From Mycteria americana (lineage: Eukaryota > Chordata > Aves > Ciconiiformes > Ciconiidae): 64,000 nt of DNA. Positions 30,001 to 39,285 of the stretch are shown here, one piece after another. The position numbers and the translations under genes are program-made. Each line of letters starts with the position of its first letter. Position 1 is the stretch's first letter. Where the stretch lies: the NCBI RefSeq assembly GCF_035582795.1, contig NC_134370.1:55787501-55851500 (forward strand). The letters run 5' to 3'. Below the pieces are notes generated by a model. It was given only the letters and a program-made list of their open reading frames with translations. It was not told the origin of the DNA and searched no databases.

Positions 30001-33000
30001 CTGGTGCTAAATATTACAGCTCCTTTGGTTACAGATACCTCACATTTTACTTCAAATGCTTTCAGCTAATGGGTGTTTTTTATGGAAGAGCTGAAATAGC
30101 TTTTGAAGTAGCTTCCCTTTTGCCAAATGTATAATCTTTTCTGTCAACACAACAACCTTATATTTTATACGCTCCCATGATACTATAAATTCTGACTTCT
30201 GAAACTGGTTTGAAAGGTTGACATTTAGACTTCAGTCTGAGAAAGTAAATGGAATATGTGAAAGAGAACAAGGGATAGATTTGGTCCTGTAACTGCCACT
30301 ATTTAGGGAAAGAAAAGCAGTATTTTTCTATGGTAGGAAGAAACACAGGCATTTTAGAAAGGAACTGGAATTTTAAGCAGCAGTCTGCAGTCCCTGGACA
30401 GGCAAAGCTCTCATTGACTTTGATAGGAGTTTTGCTAGTCTAAGGACAATGCAAGTGAATCCTATTTATGTTCTTAATCTGTTTTTCCTGCCTTCAGGGA
30501 CTTTAGGAAATGAATCCTTAGCATGTGAGAGACATATCTTTCTGTAATATTTTTAGTAGCACGGTTTAGATGCACAGTAATCAAGGAAGCCTATGCAGGT
30601 CTAAATAGGGTTTAATTTTATTTTAAAAGCATGGTATAATGTACTCTTCCAAATCTGTCCTGTTCATTTTACCAACTAGACCTGAAATTTGATAAACTGA
30701 ACCTGAATTATTTTGTTATGACAATTTTCATTCACATTCACGGTACAGTGGATCTAGGAGAGGCACATAGGTTAGTATATGAGAGAGGTCTAACATTCTG
30801 CTTCTTCTGCCTGAAAGTCTGGTTCATGCTTGGGGCATCTCCTCACAGATACGATCACAACATAAATGCTATCACACTGAAATGCAACTAATGCTAGATT
30901 TAGGATTAGTATGCTGTGTATTGTAGCCAATACTTGACTCCTGGTTTTGAACTATACTGGCACTTCACAGTGCGTCGTGTTCAAGCAGTACAGAGAGAAA
31001 GGACCAAAGGGACAAGTAGGTAACCCCAGTGTTCATTCTGTACCCTGTATATGCAGGTTAGAACATACGGAAGTGATCACAGTCCTCAAACAAGATTTGG
31101 AGGTGCTATTGGAAAGAAAGTGTAGGTCCCAATGTCTAAATCTCAGTCTGTTACCACAGATTTTGTCTAACTGGAACTGTTTATCAAATCTTTTCATAGG
31201 AGCAATGACCATGGCTTTGCTGGAAAACCTTGTAGCAGGAAACGTCTACTTGGTCAAAATAGCAGCCTCCAATGAAGTGGGAGAAGGACCCTTCTCGAAT
31301 GCGGTAGAACTTGCTGTCCTGCCAAAGGAGACATCAGAGTCTAATCAGAGACCTAAACGCTTGGATTTGGGAGATTCCACAAGTCAGTAGCAATGTTTTG
31401 ATTACTGCTGTCACGAGTACTGGGAAGAAAGATCCCTGTTTGTTTTAGCTTGTAACCACTTTCTGGGTAAACCATTCTGGTTTATGTGAGGCAGTCCTAA
31501 CAGTGTAGCATTTTCTTCTAAGTGAAACCATTTTGGAATTTTTATCTCAGTTCAATGGTTTGAACTGGTTTAATTCTTTTGCTCAGAAGTTGGAAGTTTA
31601 CCTTTCAAATGAGAATACACAACTGTTTGAATTTTACATCAATATCAGCTTTGCTGCCACTCTTTTAAGGCACTTCCTTTAAGTCCTTTATTTGGCTTGA
31701 GATACCAGTAGCACTGGGTCAGTTAGAACCAGACAGCCCAGCAGAGATGACATGGCATCTCAGATAAATCTGTTGGAATTTGCTGGTTCCTGGTATACCA
31801 GCAACCCAAATCAACCTGTCAGTCAGTGATATACCAGCTATATTTTCACCAAAGTAGTCAGCTCCATCTGCAGCTCTCTGGGGAAAACTATGTGTTACCT
31901 CGTGGAAATTAAGGTAACATCAGTGGTTTCTCCATATAAGAATGGAAGAACATTACTGTCTTTGTCTGACATAGAAGAGGATTTACGTTGGTGACTTGTT
32001 ACAGATTTTAAAGCTATTTGGGGAGACAAGAGCTAGTAATTATTCAGGTACATGAACCTTTTAACCTTTCCTTGTTGGTACACATTGAATTGTGATTAAA
32101 ACACAGGGATTTTTCTTGCTTGGGTTTTCTCCCTTCCTGGAATTCAGTTATAAGCAAATAGAGTCATGCCCTCAGGATTAGGTTAATAGGCATATGATGT
32201 CAAAGCATAAACCAAAGTGAACCCTCCTAGGTGACAGTGGCTGGAATTCTCCAGGCCTTTTCCCTTTGCTGTCTAGTAGCACCCTGTAAGGAAGGGGTTG
32301 GAGAGAGCTCCTCTGTTCCGTGTTGTAGGTCACCAGAGAGGCTGTGGTGTGGGGCAGTCCCTTCTTCCCCTCCCACACCAGGACTGCATACACACCTTTG
32401 TTTGGTCTACAAGTTTTATTTTCAGAAGTGTCAAAATGTATGACAGAGAAGGTCTGGAAATCTCATTAAAAGGAAGCATTTGTCTCTGTGGTTGTGACTG
32501 TAACCCCATTAATGTCCTGACAGGGAGCAGGGGGTAACTCTTCTTATTTACTGAGTCTTTTTATGTTCTTTTTTGCTATAGCATATTCTGACTATTACCA
32601 TCTGGACCAGAAATCAATGACTGGCATTGTTGTTGGGGTTTGCATAGCCTTGACCTGCATCCTTATCTGCATCCTGATCTTAATTTATCGCAGTAAAGCC
32701 AGGTATGTTTTTGTTCTTGAAGACTGCTTTCTCAATGCACTGATTCTTGGGACATGCCTTCTTCTCCAAGAGTCCTAAGTTGTCTGAAGTACTCTGTCTC
32801 TTCACCTATTCCTACCAGCAGTGGAAACAAAGCACTTTGTTGGCTCTTCCTACTCCACCTGAGTCCCTTCTCCAATGAAAAGAAGGAAGAACCCACAGAG
32901 TCAGTCAGTGGTGCTTTGAGGCATGTGGTGCTTAGGCCTCAACTAAGTATGAGGCATGTTTCCAAATGAAAAAACCTTTTGAGTCAGATAAGCATGCTGC

Positions 33001-36000
33001 TTTACACGATCTGCTCCTCCTGCTTAACCCTTCAGCCTGCCCAGACCTGGTTTGCAAGGCTGGAGAGTTGGGTTGCTCTGGTGCTGCTGGACAAGAGGAA
33101 CTCTGACATAAAGCAGTTCCATGATGCAGTTTCTTTGCAGTGGTGCAAGCCACCATCTGTCTGTCTTGTCTTCTTTATGCTATGGGGCATAAACTGGCCC
33201 AGTGACTCTGCCCATAACTTGGGGATCAGAACAAATATAAGTTACTTGAAATAATAAATTAAAAAACTGTCTGAAAGTATATTTTAGTAACAAGGGCTTT
33301 TTAGCATACATGCAGGAAAAAATATGGATTGGGAGACAGTCTCTGTGTAGCATGGTAGAAAGGTCTTAATATCATTAGTGGTTACTTCCTCCAAGGAATA
33401 TTACTAATCATGACAATTTCTGTCTGCACATAAGCTTGTAGCCTACTGTGTATGATTAACTGGAAGCAGATGTTATTTTTATCACAAGCAATAACATTGA
33501 AATTCCATGAGAGTTAGGAGTATCATATGACAAAATGTAAATGCCAAGAATATACCAATATTACTTAATTAATAATAGCTTTAAAGTTTATCCTTGATTT
33601 TTTGGATTTTCTTCCTGTGGGTCAATTTTATTCCTGCTTAACATTGTGTAGGAAAACATCTGCTCCTAAACCTGTGCAGCAAAGCACTGACCAGCTGTCA
33701 CATACCAGCATTTCATTAGCCAGTGCTAATGAGGTGGAGAAGAGTATTGAAGGAATTGCAGAGAATGAAGAATCTTTATTGCCAATGATAGTGGGAAACA
33801 GCTTCATCGATGCTAAGGTACTGTGAGCTTTACTCACTCCCAAAACAGAAATCTTTCTTTAGAGTTCATTGCTATAACATCTGAGTCCTTATCAAAAGTA
33901 AAATATGTACGCTACAAATCCACAAGAGGTTTTTTTAATGGGAGAAGCACAAGTTTGGCAATCCAGGGTCAAATTTTCATGACTCATCTTAAAGTTCAGC
34001 TAGAGATCTGATTCAATACACTTGTCTTACACTGTACTCTGCAGATCACAGAGTTTGGCTCTGCTACAGCATCAAAGGATAAAAGCTCCATAGATTTAGG
34101 GCTGCTAGGTGGCCTCTGCTAGTCCAAGGAGATAGGTGAGAGAGTCCTTTTCAGCACCTAGTTCTGTAAGTGCCTGTGCACTATCTAGTCAAGTATGACA
34201 CTAAGCAGGTATTAAAGAAAATATTATTTTTCTGTATATTTACTGGTAAGACAATGTTACATTTTATAAACTCATATTTGGTCAAATTATAAATTAATCT
34301 AGATGGCAGGATCTATCAGTGGATGTGTAGAATCTTACAGTCCAGGAGTCCAGTGTGACAAAACCACATTGGCCTTACTTTCACATGCAGACATACTGAT
34401 TTAAGGCTTGTTCTGTACACACTGCAAACTTGAATGGAGCTGCTCCCTGAGGATATATGCAAGAGCTGGGAAATGGAAATGGACCCCAGTACAGGCACAG
34501 ACCCTATGTCTATGAATGGTCACATTCAAAATAGTACAGCAAGAGCAGTGGCTGGAATATTTTGCTGTGTGTTTGCAGTATTATAGCTGTTGGGTCTGGC
34601 CTGTGGGCTTGCCAGATTCAGTGGATCTGGTATTGACTTGTGTCAAGCAGTAGATGAATACCAGACCACAGAAATGTGATTGAGCACTAAGACTTCATTT
34701 GTCTTCCTTTTCAGTATGGAGCCAATAGGTAGGCATAGAAAAATACTTTCAAATATCTTAGAAATTTAGTTTGTTAAAATAAATGTCTGTGTGTCTCCCT
34801 TTATTGTAGGGGGGATCTGATCTGATTATTAACAGCTATGGGCCTGTCACAAAGGCTAACTGCAAGAAAAGGTGGCTGTTCTTCCAAGATACTAAGAAGG
34901 TGAAGACTGAGGAGGTAATTGGTCTAATGGGCAGAGATGCGCAATCTTTACTGCAATACCCTGTGTTTGGAATAGAAGATATGTAGTTTTCTATTTATGG
35001 AAAGGCATATTAGTGGCCTAAGTTTTAATTGCGTAGTTTCAGTTGTGTTAAGGTTGATGGTGTTCTACCTTGTAGTAAAGTCTTATGGAAGTTTCATTTT
35101 CTGTCCCAAGTTGTCAGATACTGTAACTCTTTACAGTTAACTGATTGCTTCCTTGCCTGTGCCCTTTTATGTGTGAGCAGAAGGATTTCTGTGTACTGGG
35201 TCTATGCATAGCATCTACAGTACTACATCTGCAGACACTTTGTATAAATATAAATACAAATTAAATATATATTAATAAATAAATATAATACAAAAATATA
35301 AAGAATCTCCTCCTACCCTGACAGCTAAAACTTTGTTTGCTGAAGAGAAACCAAAAGAGGGAAATTAAATGATTTACCCAAAGTACTGAAGAAATTGAGA
35401 ATCTGAGTAGAACTGTCTGGCTTCTGAAATTGTTGCTTACGACACATTTGCTATTTGGATGAGAAAAATAACAGTTTAAAACTGAAGTGTTAAACCAAAT
35501 CCTGAACATTATCATGCAAATTCACATCTATGGGGCATCTAAATAATGTTTATTGAATTGTAACTTGTATTGTGCTCTTGTACATTTAAGGAATAGGAAG
35601 TCTTGATATCCATGTTGTAAATTCGTATTCCAAAATATTTCCAGAAGCAGCTGCATATTTCTAATGCCTCTATAAGCAAAATATTTGCTACCGCCCAAGG
35701 AGTAATGCTTAAAGAATATGCATGAAGGGATAGGACAGAGCTCTACCAAGTATATTTTTAAAATACCATTCAATTCTCTCCAGTGAAATCATTCTTGATT
35801 AGCGATGCTTAGCTAGAAGGGATTATTTCATCTATTATGGAAAAGAAAAGTGTGAGCAAGACTTGAGATGGATTCTTTTTAACCTCCTGTAGGAAAGCCC
35901 AGATTGTTCTGAGCCAATGCTGTAGAGGCACTCTGGCGGAATAGGAGATAGGAAATGCAGTAAAAATTCAAATTATGGCTCAGCTTTTCAGAGGCTGAAC

Positions 36001-36418
36001 AACCTTTTTCTCTCTGCTTTTTATGTAGCCTCAGAGAAGATTTGTCCAGGCGGTGTGTCTGTATCAGCCAGGCACCACTGTGCTGATCAGTGAGGATGAC
36101 TCCCCCAGCTCTCCTGGCCAGCAGTCTAATTTCCAGGTGCCATTCAGTATTGTTGCTGATACGGAGCATTCGGCCAACAGCGAAGGAAGCCACGAGACTG
36201 GTGACTCTGGAAGATTTTCTCACGAGTCCAACAATGAGATACACCTCTCCTCTGTGACAAGTGCCACCCCTCCCACTACCAGTCCTTTTGTAAGCAGTGA
36301 CTTGGGTACGAACATGATGAGCCCTGCCATAAGTAACTGCACAGAGTCTCCTCTGCCGTTTGCTACTGACCAGACTCCTACCTCACCTCTTCAGACACCC
36401 TCTGCGGTGCAAAACTGA
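24004..36418 (+). CDS. PRTG: Protogenin, C-terminal part (9 exons, 5' exons outside window)
   Basis: PRTG is a single-pass cell-surface receptor of the DCC/neogenin family (four Ig domains, five FN3 domains) expressed in early embryonic neural and mesodermal tissue. Coding exons seen: 24004-24099, 24648-24834, 26511-26638, 27401-27571, 31200-31382, 32582-32702, 33652-33817, 34810-34914, 36029-36418. All have AG acceptors, the eight internal ends have GT donors, and phases match, giving 514 complete codons plus stop. Numbering from the first full codon in the window: end of FN3-3 (1-32), FN3-4 (about 38-135), FN3-5 (about 138-243, with WKPPDGP and the [12 protein letters not shown] strand), RPKR at 245-248, a transmembrane helix at about 269-289 ([16 protein letters not shown]), and a tail of about 225 residues. 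The tail motifs [10 protein letters not shown] and [16 protein letters not shown] match protogenin as I remember it. PYGO1 downstream supports synteny. The Ig domains and signal peptide lie upstream of the window. Confidence 0.95.
24100..24647 (+). other. PRTG: PRTG intron (548 bp)
   Basis: The intron runs from gtaagt to a T-rich tract ending in taaacag. I see no other feature in it. Confidence 0.9.
24648..24834 (+). CDS. PRTG: PRTG exon: first half of fourth FN3 domain
   Basis: The exon is 187 bp with acceptor taaacag and donor gtaagt. It begins with a proline run ([14 protein letters not shown]) that links FN3-3 to FN3-4, then the B-C strands with [12 protein letters not shown]-glycosylation sequons NTS, NYT and NAS are visible. 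It ends in phase 2 inside a threonine codon completed by the next exon. Confidence 0.95.
24835..26510 (+). other. PRTG: PRTG intron inside FN3-4
   Basis: The intron runs from gtaagt to ctttacag and splits the fourth FN3 domain. It is AT-rich, with nothing recognisable in it. Confidence 0.9.
26511..26638 (+). CDS. PRTG: PRTG exon: second half of fourth FN3 domain
   Basis: The exon is 128 bp with acceptor tttacag and donor gtaagg. It reads [18 protein letters not shown] then [12 protein letters not shown], the E-F-G strands of an FN3 domain, with the conserved L-x-P-x-T-x-Y motif. It ends in phase 1. Confidence 0.95.
26639..27400 (+). other. PRTG: PRTG intron between FN3-4 and FN3-5
   Basis: The intron runs from gtaagg to tctcacag and falls at the domain boundary, as is usual for FN3 modules. 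I see no other feature in it. Confidence 0.9.
27401..27571 (+). CDS. PRTG: PRTG exon: first half of fifth FN3 domain
   Basis: The exon is 171 bp with acceptor tctcacag and donor gtaaaa. It starts with the FN3 linker [11 protein letters not shown], then [12 protein letters not shown] and [12 protein letters not shown], the A to C' strands of an FN3 domain. It is phase 1 at both ends. Confidence 0.95.
28838..28916. repeat. Two-copy tandem duplication, unit about 40 bp
   Basis: Copy 1 (28838-28877) and copy 2 (28878-28916) both read attaa(a)attgttcaaag, aaacagtgat, then rtaaagttgtc. They differ by one deleted base and a few substitutions, so the duplication is fairly recent. It lies in a PRTG intron away from splice sites. 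Confidence 0.9.
29611..29690. repeat. A/C-rich low-complexity patch
   Basis: About 80 bp consist nearly only of A and C on the + strand (runs such as ccccaccacaccaaacc). This explains an open frame on the opposite strand here, which is not a gene. Confidence 0.7.
31200..31382 (+). CDS. PRTG: PRTG exon: end of fifth FN3 domain and juxtamembrane region
   Basis: The exon is 183 bp with acceptor tttcatag and donor gtcagt. It encodes [19 protein letters not shown], the last FN3 strands, then [19 protein letters not shown] between the domain and the membrane. The RPKR motif (31349-31360) fits a furin-type consensus. Reading through the donor meets an in-frame TAG at 31388-31390, so intron retention would yield a protein without a membrane helix. 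Confidence 0.94.
31383..32581 (+). other. PRTG: PRTG intron before transmembrane exon
   Basis: The intron runs from gtcagt to gctatag. An in-frame TAG lies at 31388-31390, six bases into the intron. Nothing else was recognised. Confidence 0.9.
32582..32702 (+). CDS. PRTG: PRTG exon: transmembrane helix
   Basis: The exon is 121 bp with acceptor tgctatag and donor gtatgt. It encodes [14 protein letters not shown], then about 21 hydrophobic residues including three cysteines, then the basic stop-transfer run YRSKAR. This places the N-terminal domains outside the cell and the rest inside. It ends in phase 2, splitting an arginine codon. Confidence 0.96.
32703..33651 (+). other. PRTG: PRTG intron after transmembrane exon
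   Basis: The intron runs from gtatgt to tgtgtag. It contains short open frames on both strands with no recognisable product. Confidence 0.9.
33652..33817 (+). CDS. PRTG: PRTG exon: membrane-proximal cytoplasmic segment
   Basis: The exon is 166 bp with acceptor tgtgtag and donor gtactg. It encodes a Ser/Thr- and Glu-rich stretch ending in [18 protein letters not shown], which I recognise from the protogenin tail. No catalytic domain is present. It ends in phase 0. Confidence 0.93.
33818..34809 (+). other. PRTG: PRTG intron (tail region)
   Basis: The intron runs from gtactg to attgtag, in phase 0. I see no other feature in it. Confidence 0.9.
34810..34914 (+). CDS. PRTG: PRTG exon: cytoplasmic segment
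   Basis: The exon is 105 bp (35 codons, phase 0 at both ends) with acceptor attgtag and donor gtaatt. It reads [13 protein letters not shown] and then a basic-aromatic patch, [14 protein letters not shown]. Being symmetric, it could be skipped without a frameshift. Confidence 0.92.
34915..36028 (+). other. PRTG: PRTG last intron
   Basis: The intron runs from gtaatt to ttatgtag, in phase 0. A very AT-rich tract (about 35240-35300, with repeated aaatata and aataaa) lies inside it. An AATAAA here could in principle support early polyadenylation, but I see no other sign of that. Confidence 0.88.
36029..36418 (+). CDS. PRTG: PRTG last coding exon and stop
   Basis: The coding part is 390 bp ending at TGA 36416-36418; the acceptor is ttatgtag. 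It encodes [19 protein letters not shown] and the acidic/serine-rich block [18 protein letters not shown], shared with protogenin, followed by about 40 residues rich in Ser/Thr-Pro ([14 protein letters not shown]). From memory the mammalian tail stops soon after the shared block while avian protogenin is longer, so this extension is probably an avian feature. Confidence 0.94.
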   Translation, partial: PQRRFVQAVCLYQPGTTVLISEDDSPSSPGQQSNFQVPFSIVADTEHSANSEGSHETGDSGRFSHESNNEIHLSSVTSATPPTTSPFVSSDLGTNMMSPAISNCTESPLPFATDQTPTSPLQTPSAVQN

Positions 36419-36698
36419 CATCCTTAGGGCCACGCCAGACATTCTTGCAGTGTATGTCTGTTCGAAGGACAATGAACAGGGAGCCAAAGTTTTGTTGTGG
36501 AAAGCCTGACTGACCTAGCAGGTGATCCCATATTTCTGTTGAATGGGTATTTTTGTTTTGTTTGGTTTGTTTTTTAAAACTCACTCATTTTGAATGTTCA
36601 GTGGTCAACAAATGTGAAAGGACAGTGAAGATTTCTGACTAAAGTTAAAAATATGTCACTGGAGCAAAGGGAAGGCTGTTGGCCCTTTTGCTGACTAT

Positions 36699-36706
36699 CT
36701 ACCTCA
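36699..36706 (+). promoter_or_regulatory. let-7 8mer seed match in PRTG 3' UTR
   Basis: CTACCTCA is complementary to let-7 nucleotides 2-8 and is followed by the A opposite position 1. It lies about 280 nt after the stop codon, a favourable position. A second, weaker match (TACCTCA, seed 2-7 plus A) is at 36743-36749. Confidence 0.6.
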
Positions 36707-36848
36707 GTTTGCCGAGAGGTGAACTCTGACTGATGACTGCTTTACCTCATTTGTGTTCTAGTTGGTCTCAGCTATGGAACTGATGATACTTCCTAGTAGT
36801 GTTGTTTTACTTTGGGTTTCTTTTTGTGTTTTCAGTTGTGTGTAGAAT

Positions 36849-36880
36849 GTGTGTGTGTGTATGTGTGCACGTGTGTGCGC
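36849..36880. repeat. (GT)n microsatellite, imperfect
   Basis: Six GT units are followed by an interrupted alternating purine-pyrimidine tract with CAC and GCGC, inside the PRTG 3' UTR. It is prone to length variation and to Z-DNA. Confidence 0.85.
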
Positions 36881-37596
36881 TCAGTGATCAGGGAGTTGTA
36901 TAGGTAGGTGAACAAGATTGTTTAGCTGAAGCTCTGCCTTTAAAAAGAAGGAAACCTCAAAGTATAAAATGTCATGGTTTAATGTGGTTGACATAGAGGA
37001 TGTTAAAAACTGGGAAAACCGGAGTTGATGCTTCCACATATACAGCCACATGAAATCTTTTGTACCTCTTGATTTCTCATAACCCCAGTAAGCCTAGGAC
37101 AGTGCCTTTCCCCCAGCAACTTGTGCCAGCAACTGCTGACAGCATGTATGCTTAGGGCTCTGGGACATGTTGTGTTCCCCACAGTGACAAATGTTGCCCC
37201 TTACTGATAGTTAATGCTAAAAAGCATGGCAAAATGAAGAAGTATTCACCATTTCCAAACAGTTTGGCTCTGCCTCAGAGTCATGGAATAGATAATAATG
37301 CTGAGTATTCCAGTATCGCAGTACTTCTTAGCAATGGTGCCTTGCATTATATATTATGAAATTACTGATTTGCCTTATGCCTTTTTAGTATTCATAAAGT
37401 TGCTTTGGAGTACAGAAAGATGCCTTAAATGCTTCTTAGATGTTTTAAGTAAACTGTATCATGAGTTATAGTTCATTTTTACCCAGCTTTGAGTGCTGAT
37501 AAGCACTGCTAACATTGTAGTATGTCTCAGAGCTGTTGTTAGGATGCAACCCTGCTCCTTGCCTTCGCCTAGTGTGCTGTTAGCCAGGAATTTTAG

Positions 37597-37604
37597 CTCA
37601 GGGA
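37597..37604 (+). promoter_or_regulatory. miR-125/lin-4 8mer seed match
   Basis: CTCAGGGA matches miR-125 seed positions 2-8 plus the A. A second identical 8mer lies at 37810-37817. Confidence 0.5.
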
Positions 37605-37742
37605 GTGACTTTATCCACATGCCAATCTAAAACTCTGATTAGGCCACTGTGAGAAATCAAAAAGCCAGAGCTTTAGTTGAAGAGTCTGTTGAAAGCGGTG
37701 AGTACTGCTACTGCCTTGACCCCATACAATTCCTGTTTTATA

Positions 37743-37749
37743 CTACCTC
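37743..37749 (+). promoter_or_regulatory. let-7 7mer-m8 seed match
   Basis: CTACCTC, preceded by TA, extends pairing to let-7 nucleotide 10. It lies between the two miR-125 sites. Confidence 0.5.
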
Positions 37750-37809
37750 CTTTAAAAGTTAATCTAGTGTTTTTTGGGTGGTTTTGTTGTTGTTGTTTTT
37801 TTTCCTGTA

Positions 37810-37817
37810 CTCAGGGA
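37810..37817 (+). promoter_or_regulatory. miR-125/lin-4 8mer seed match (second)
   Basis: CTCAGGGA is identical to the 37597 site, 213 bases downstream of it. Confidence 0.5.
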
Positions 37818-37896
37818 ACAGTTTGTTACTTTTGAACTGCCTCACAGAAACGTGGAGCAAACTGACAGGGTATCATGTTTTGTTTTTTAATAGGAT

Positions 37897-37918
37897 AGAG
37901 GGAGAGAGAGAGAGGAGA
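37897..37918. repeat. (GA)-rich microsatellite
   Basis: A short run of GA/GGA repeats in the PRTG 3' UTR. Confidence 0.8.
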
Positions 37919-38002
37919 TTGGAATCATCCAATGTTATAAACTTGCCTGTATCTATATCCAGTCCTCTTCTCCACTCCTCCTCTTTCCCTGTTTTACTTT
38001 TT

Positions 38003-38058
38003 AAAAAAAAGAAAAAAAAAAAAGAAAATAAAAGAGAGAAAGAAAAGGAAAAAAAAAA
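38003..38058. repeat. Polypurine tract
   Basis: 56 bases are purine except for one T at 38029: A-runs broken by single G, then GAGAGAAAGAAAAGG. An AATAAA hexamer at 38028-38033 is part of this composition and need not be a polyadenylation signal. Confidence 0.85.
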
Positions 38059-38416
38059 TTAGGCATAAGTTTTTACTTAAAAAAAAAAAAAGTTTAAAAT
38101 GTAATGTTGTGAGAAAGCAGCCATAGGAACTCCTGGCTCTATTTAAGTCTGTCAGAACTCCCATTGACTTTACTGGGGCCAAGATGTCACCCTTAAGGTA
38201 GGCCAGGCTGACTTTCGTGTTGTTCCTCATGTATCAAAAGGTGGTCAGAAGTCATCATCATCAAAAAGCCCTACTGTTCTGTCTGTTTTGTGTTGATGAA
38301 TCGGCCTCTAGTTACTGTAGTTCTTTACCTTGTAACTGTTGCTAGTTCTGAACCAGACAGTACACATTCACCTTTTCATAACAGTGTTGATTCAAACGCT
38401 TTAAAAATAACCTTAT

Positions 38417-38424
38417 ACCAAAGA
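38417..38424 (+). promoter_or_regulatory. miR-9 8mer seed match (first of three)
   Basis: ACCAAAGA matches miR-9-5p seed 2-8 plus the A. Identical octamers occur at 38779-38786 and 39278-39285, all on the PRTG sense strand. Confidence 0.5.
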
Positions 38425-38778
38425 CTTTTCTGTAGAAGAGAAGGAAGCCACATATTGTCCAAAAATAATTGAACTAGTTAAAAGCTATAGGTTTGAAGAG
38501 CTGAATATATTTTATTGTATAAGTAGTTACTAACAAAAAACAATAGGGCTTCTTGATTGTAGTAGTTGATTGCATAGATGAGTTGTATGCTTCTACAATT
38601 TTAACTACCTTGTTGTTACAAGAGCCTTTAAAGAAAGTTATAATACCAGCAGATATCTCCAAAGACTTCCAAGTGTAATTTTTTTCTCCAGCATGTAGTT
38701 GATCAACAATACAGTATTAAAAAAAAATATTTTTGAACAGTTTTTTATCTACTTGCTGAAGAAAAAGAAAACCTTTTC

Positions 38779-38786
38779 ACCAAAGA
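38779..38786 (+). promoter_or_regulatory. miR-9 8mer seed match (second)
   Basis: ACCAAAGA in the PRTG 3' UTR; same motif as 38417-38424. Confidence 0.5.
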
Positions 38787-39277
38787 TTTATTTTTGGTCT
38801 CGTCAGGCAGAATGTTTAGTGTACAGCAGAGTACTGTTTCTAGTTAGGTAAAGTGTGAATTAATCAAAACTAGATTAAGAATGTGTAACTGTAGCATGAA
38901 GTTTCACACTTCATCTTTCAGAGTAGCCTCTTTTGTTAGTTTCATTCAGAAAGAGCTGATATGCAGATGGTAACTGTTTGCTTCTCCAAAGACTTGTTTG
39001 CTGTAAGTACTGATAATCGGATGTAGTTTTATGACCCTCACTACAGGTAAATACTTTAAATCCTAAACTTTTCCTTCCAGAGACCCACTCTGTAGTTTAA
39101 CCCATGGATAATTTGAGAAAAAGAGACTTCGTATGAAATTTGTCAATCTAATATAGATGCTGTAACTTCAGTAGCCGAAGAGATTAAAATATTCAGTGTG
39201 TTAGAGAGCAATCCATCCAGAACTCTATTAATCGCTTAATGTTTTATTAAGGTACTTTTTATCAGCAAATAAAGAAA

Positions 39278-39285
39278 ACCAAAGA
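39278..39285 (+). promoter_or_regulatory. miR-9 8mer seed match (third)
   Basis: ACCAAAGA in the PRTG 3' UTR; a weak let-7 match (TACCTCA) follows at 39296-39302. Confidence 0.5.

Larger units (their letters stand above)
27572..31199 (+). other. PRTG: PRTG intron inside FN3-5 (3.6 kb)
   Basis: This is the longest intron wholly inside the window. It contains a two-copy tandem duplication of about 40 bp (28838-28916) and an A/C-rich low-complexity patch (about 29611-29690). An open frame at 29719-30069 resembles nothing I know. Confidence 0.9.

Noticed and set aside
29719..30069. 116-codon + strand frame between PRTG exons
   Set aside because: It has no FN3 or other domain pattern and is not needed: flanking exons join in phase without it.
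38028..38033. AATAAA as the PRTG polyadenylation signal
   Set aside because: It is embedded in a polypurine tract, so the hexamer is expected by composition; microRNA seed matches continue downstream. A minor early end is not excluded.
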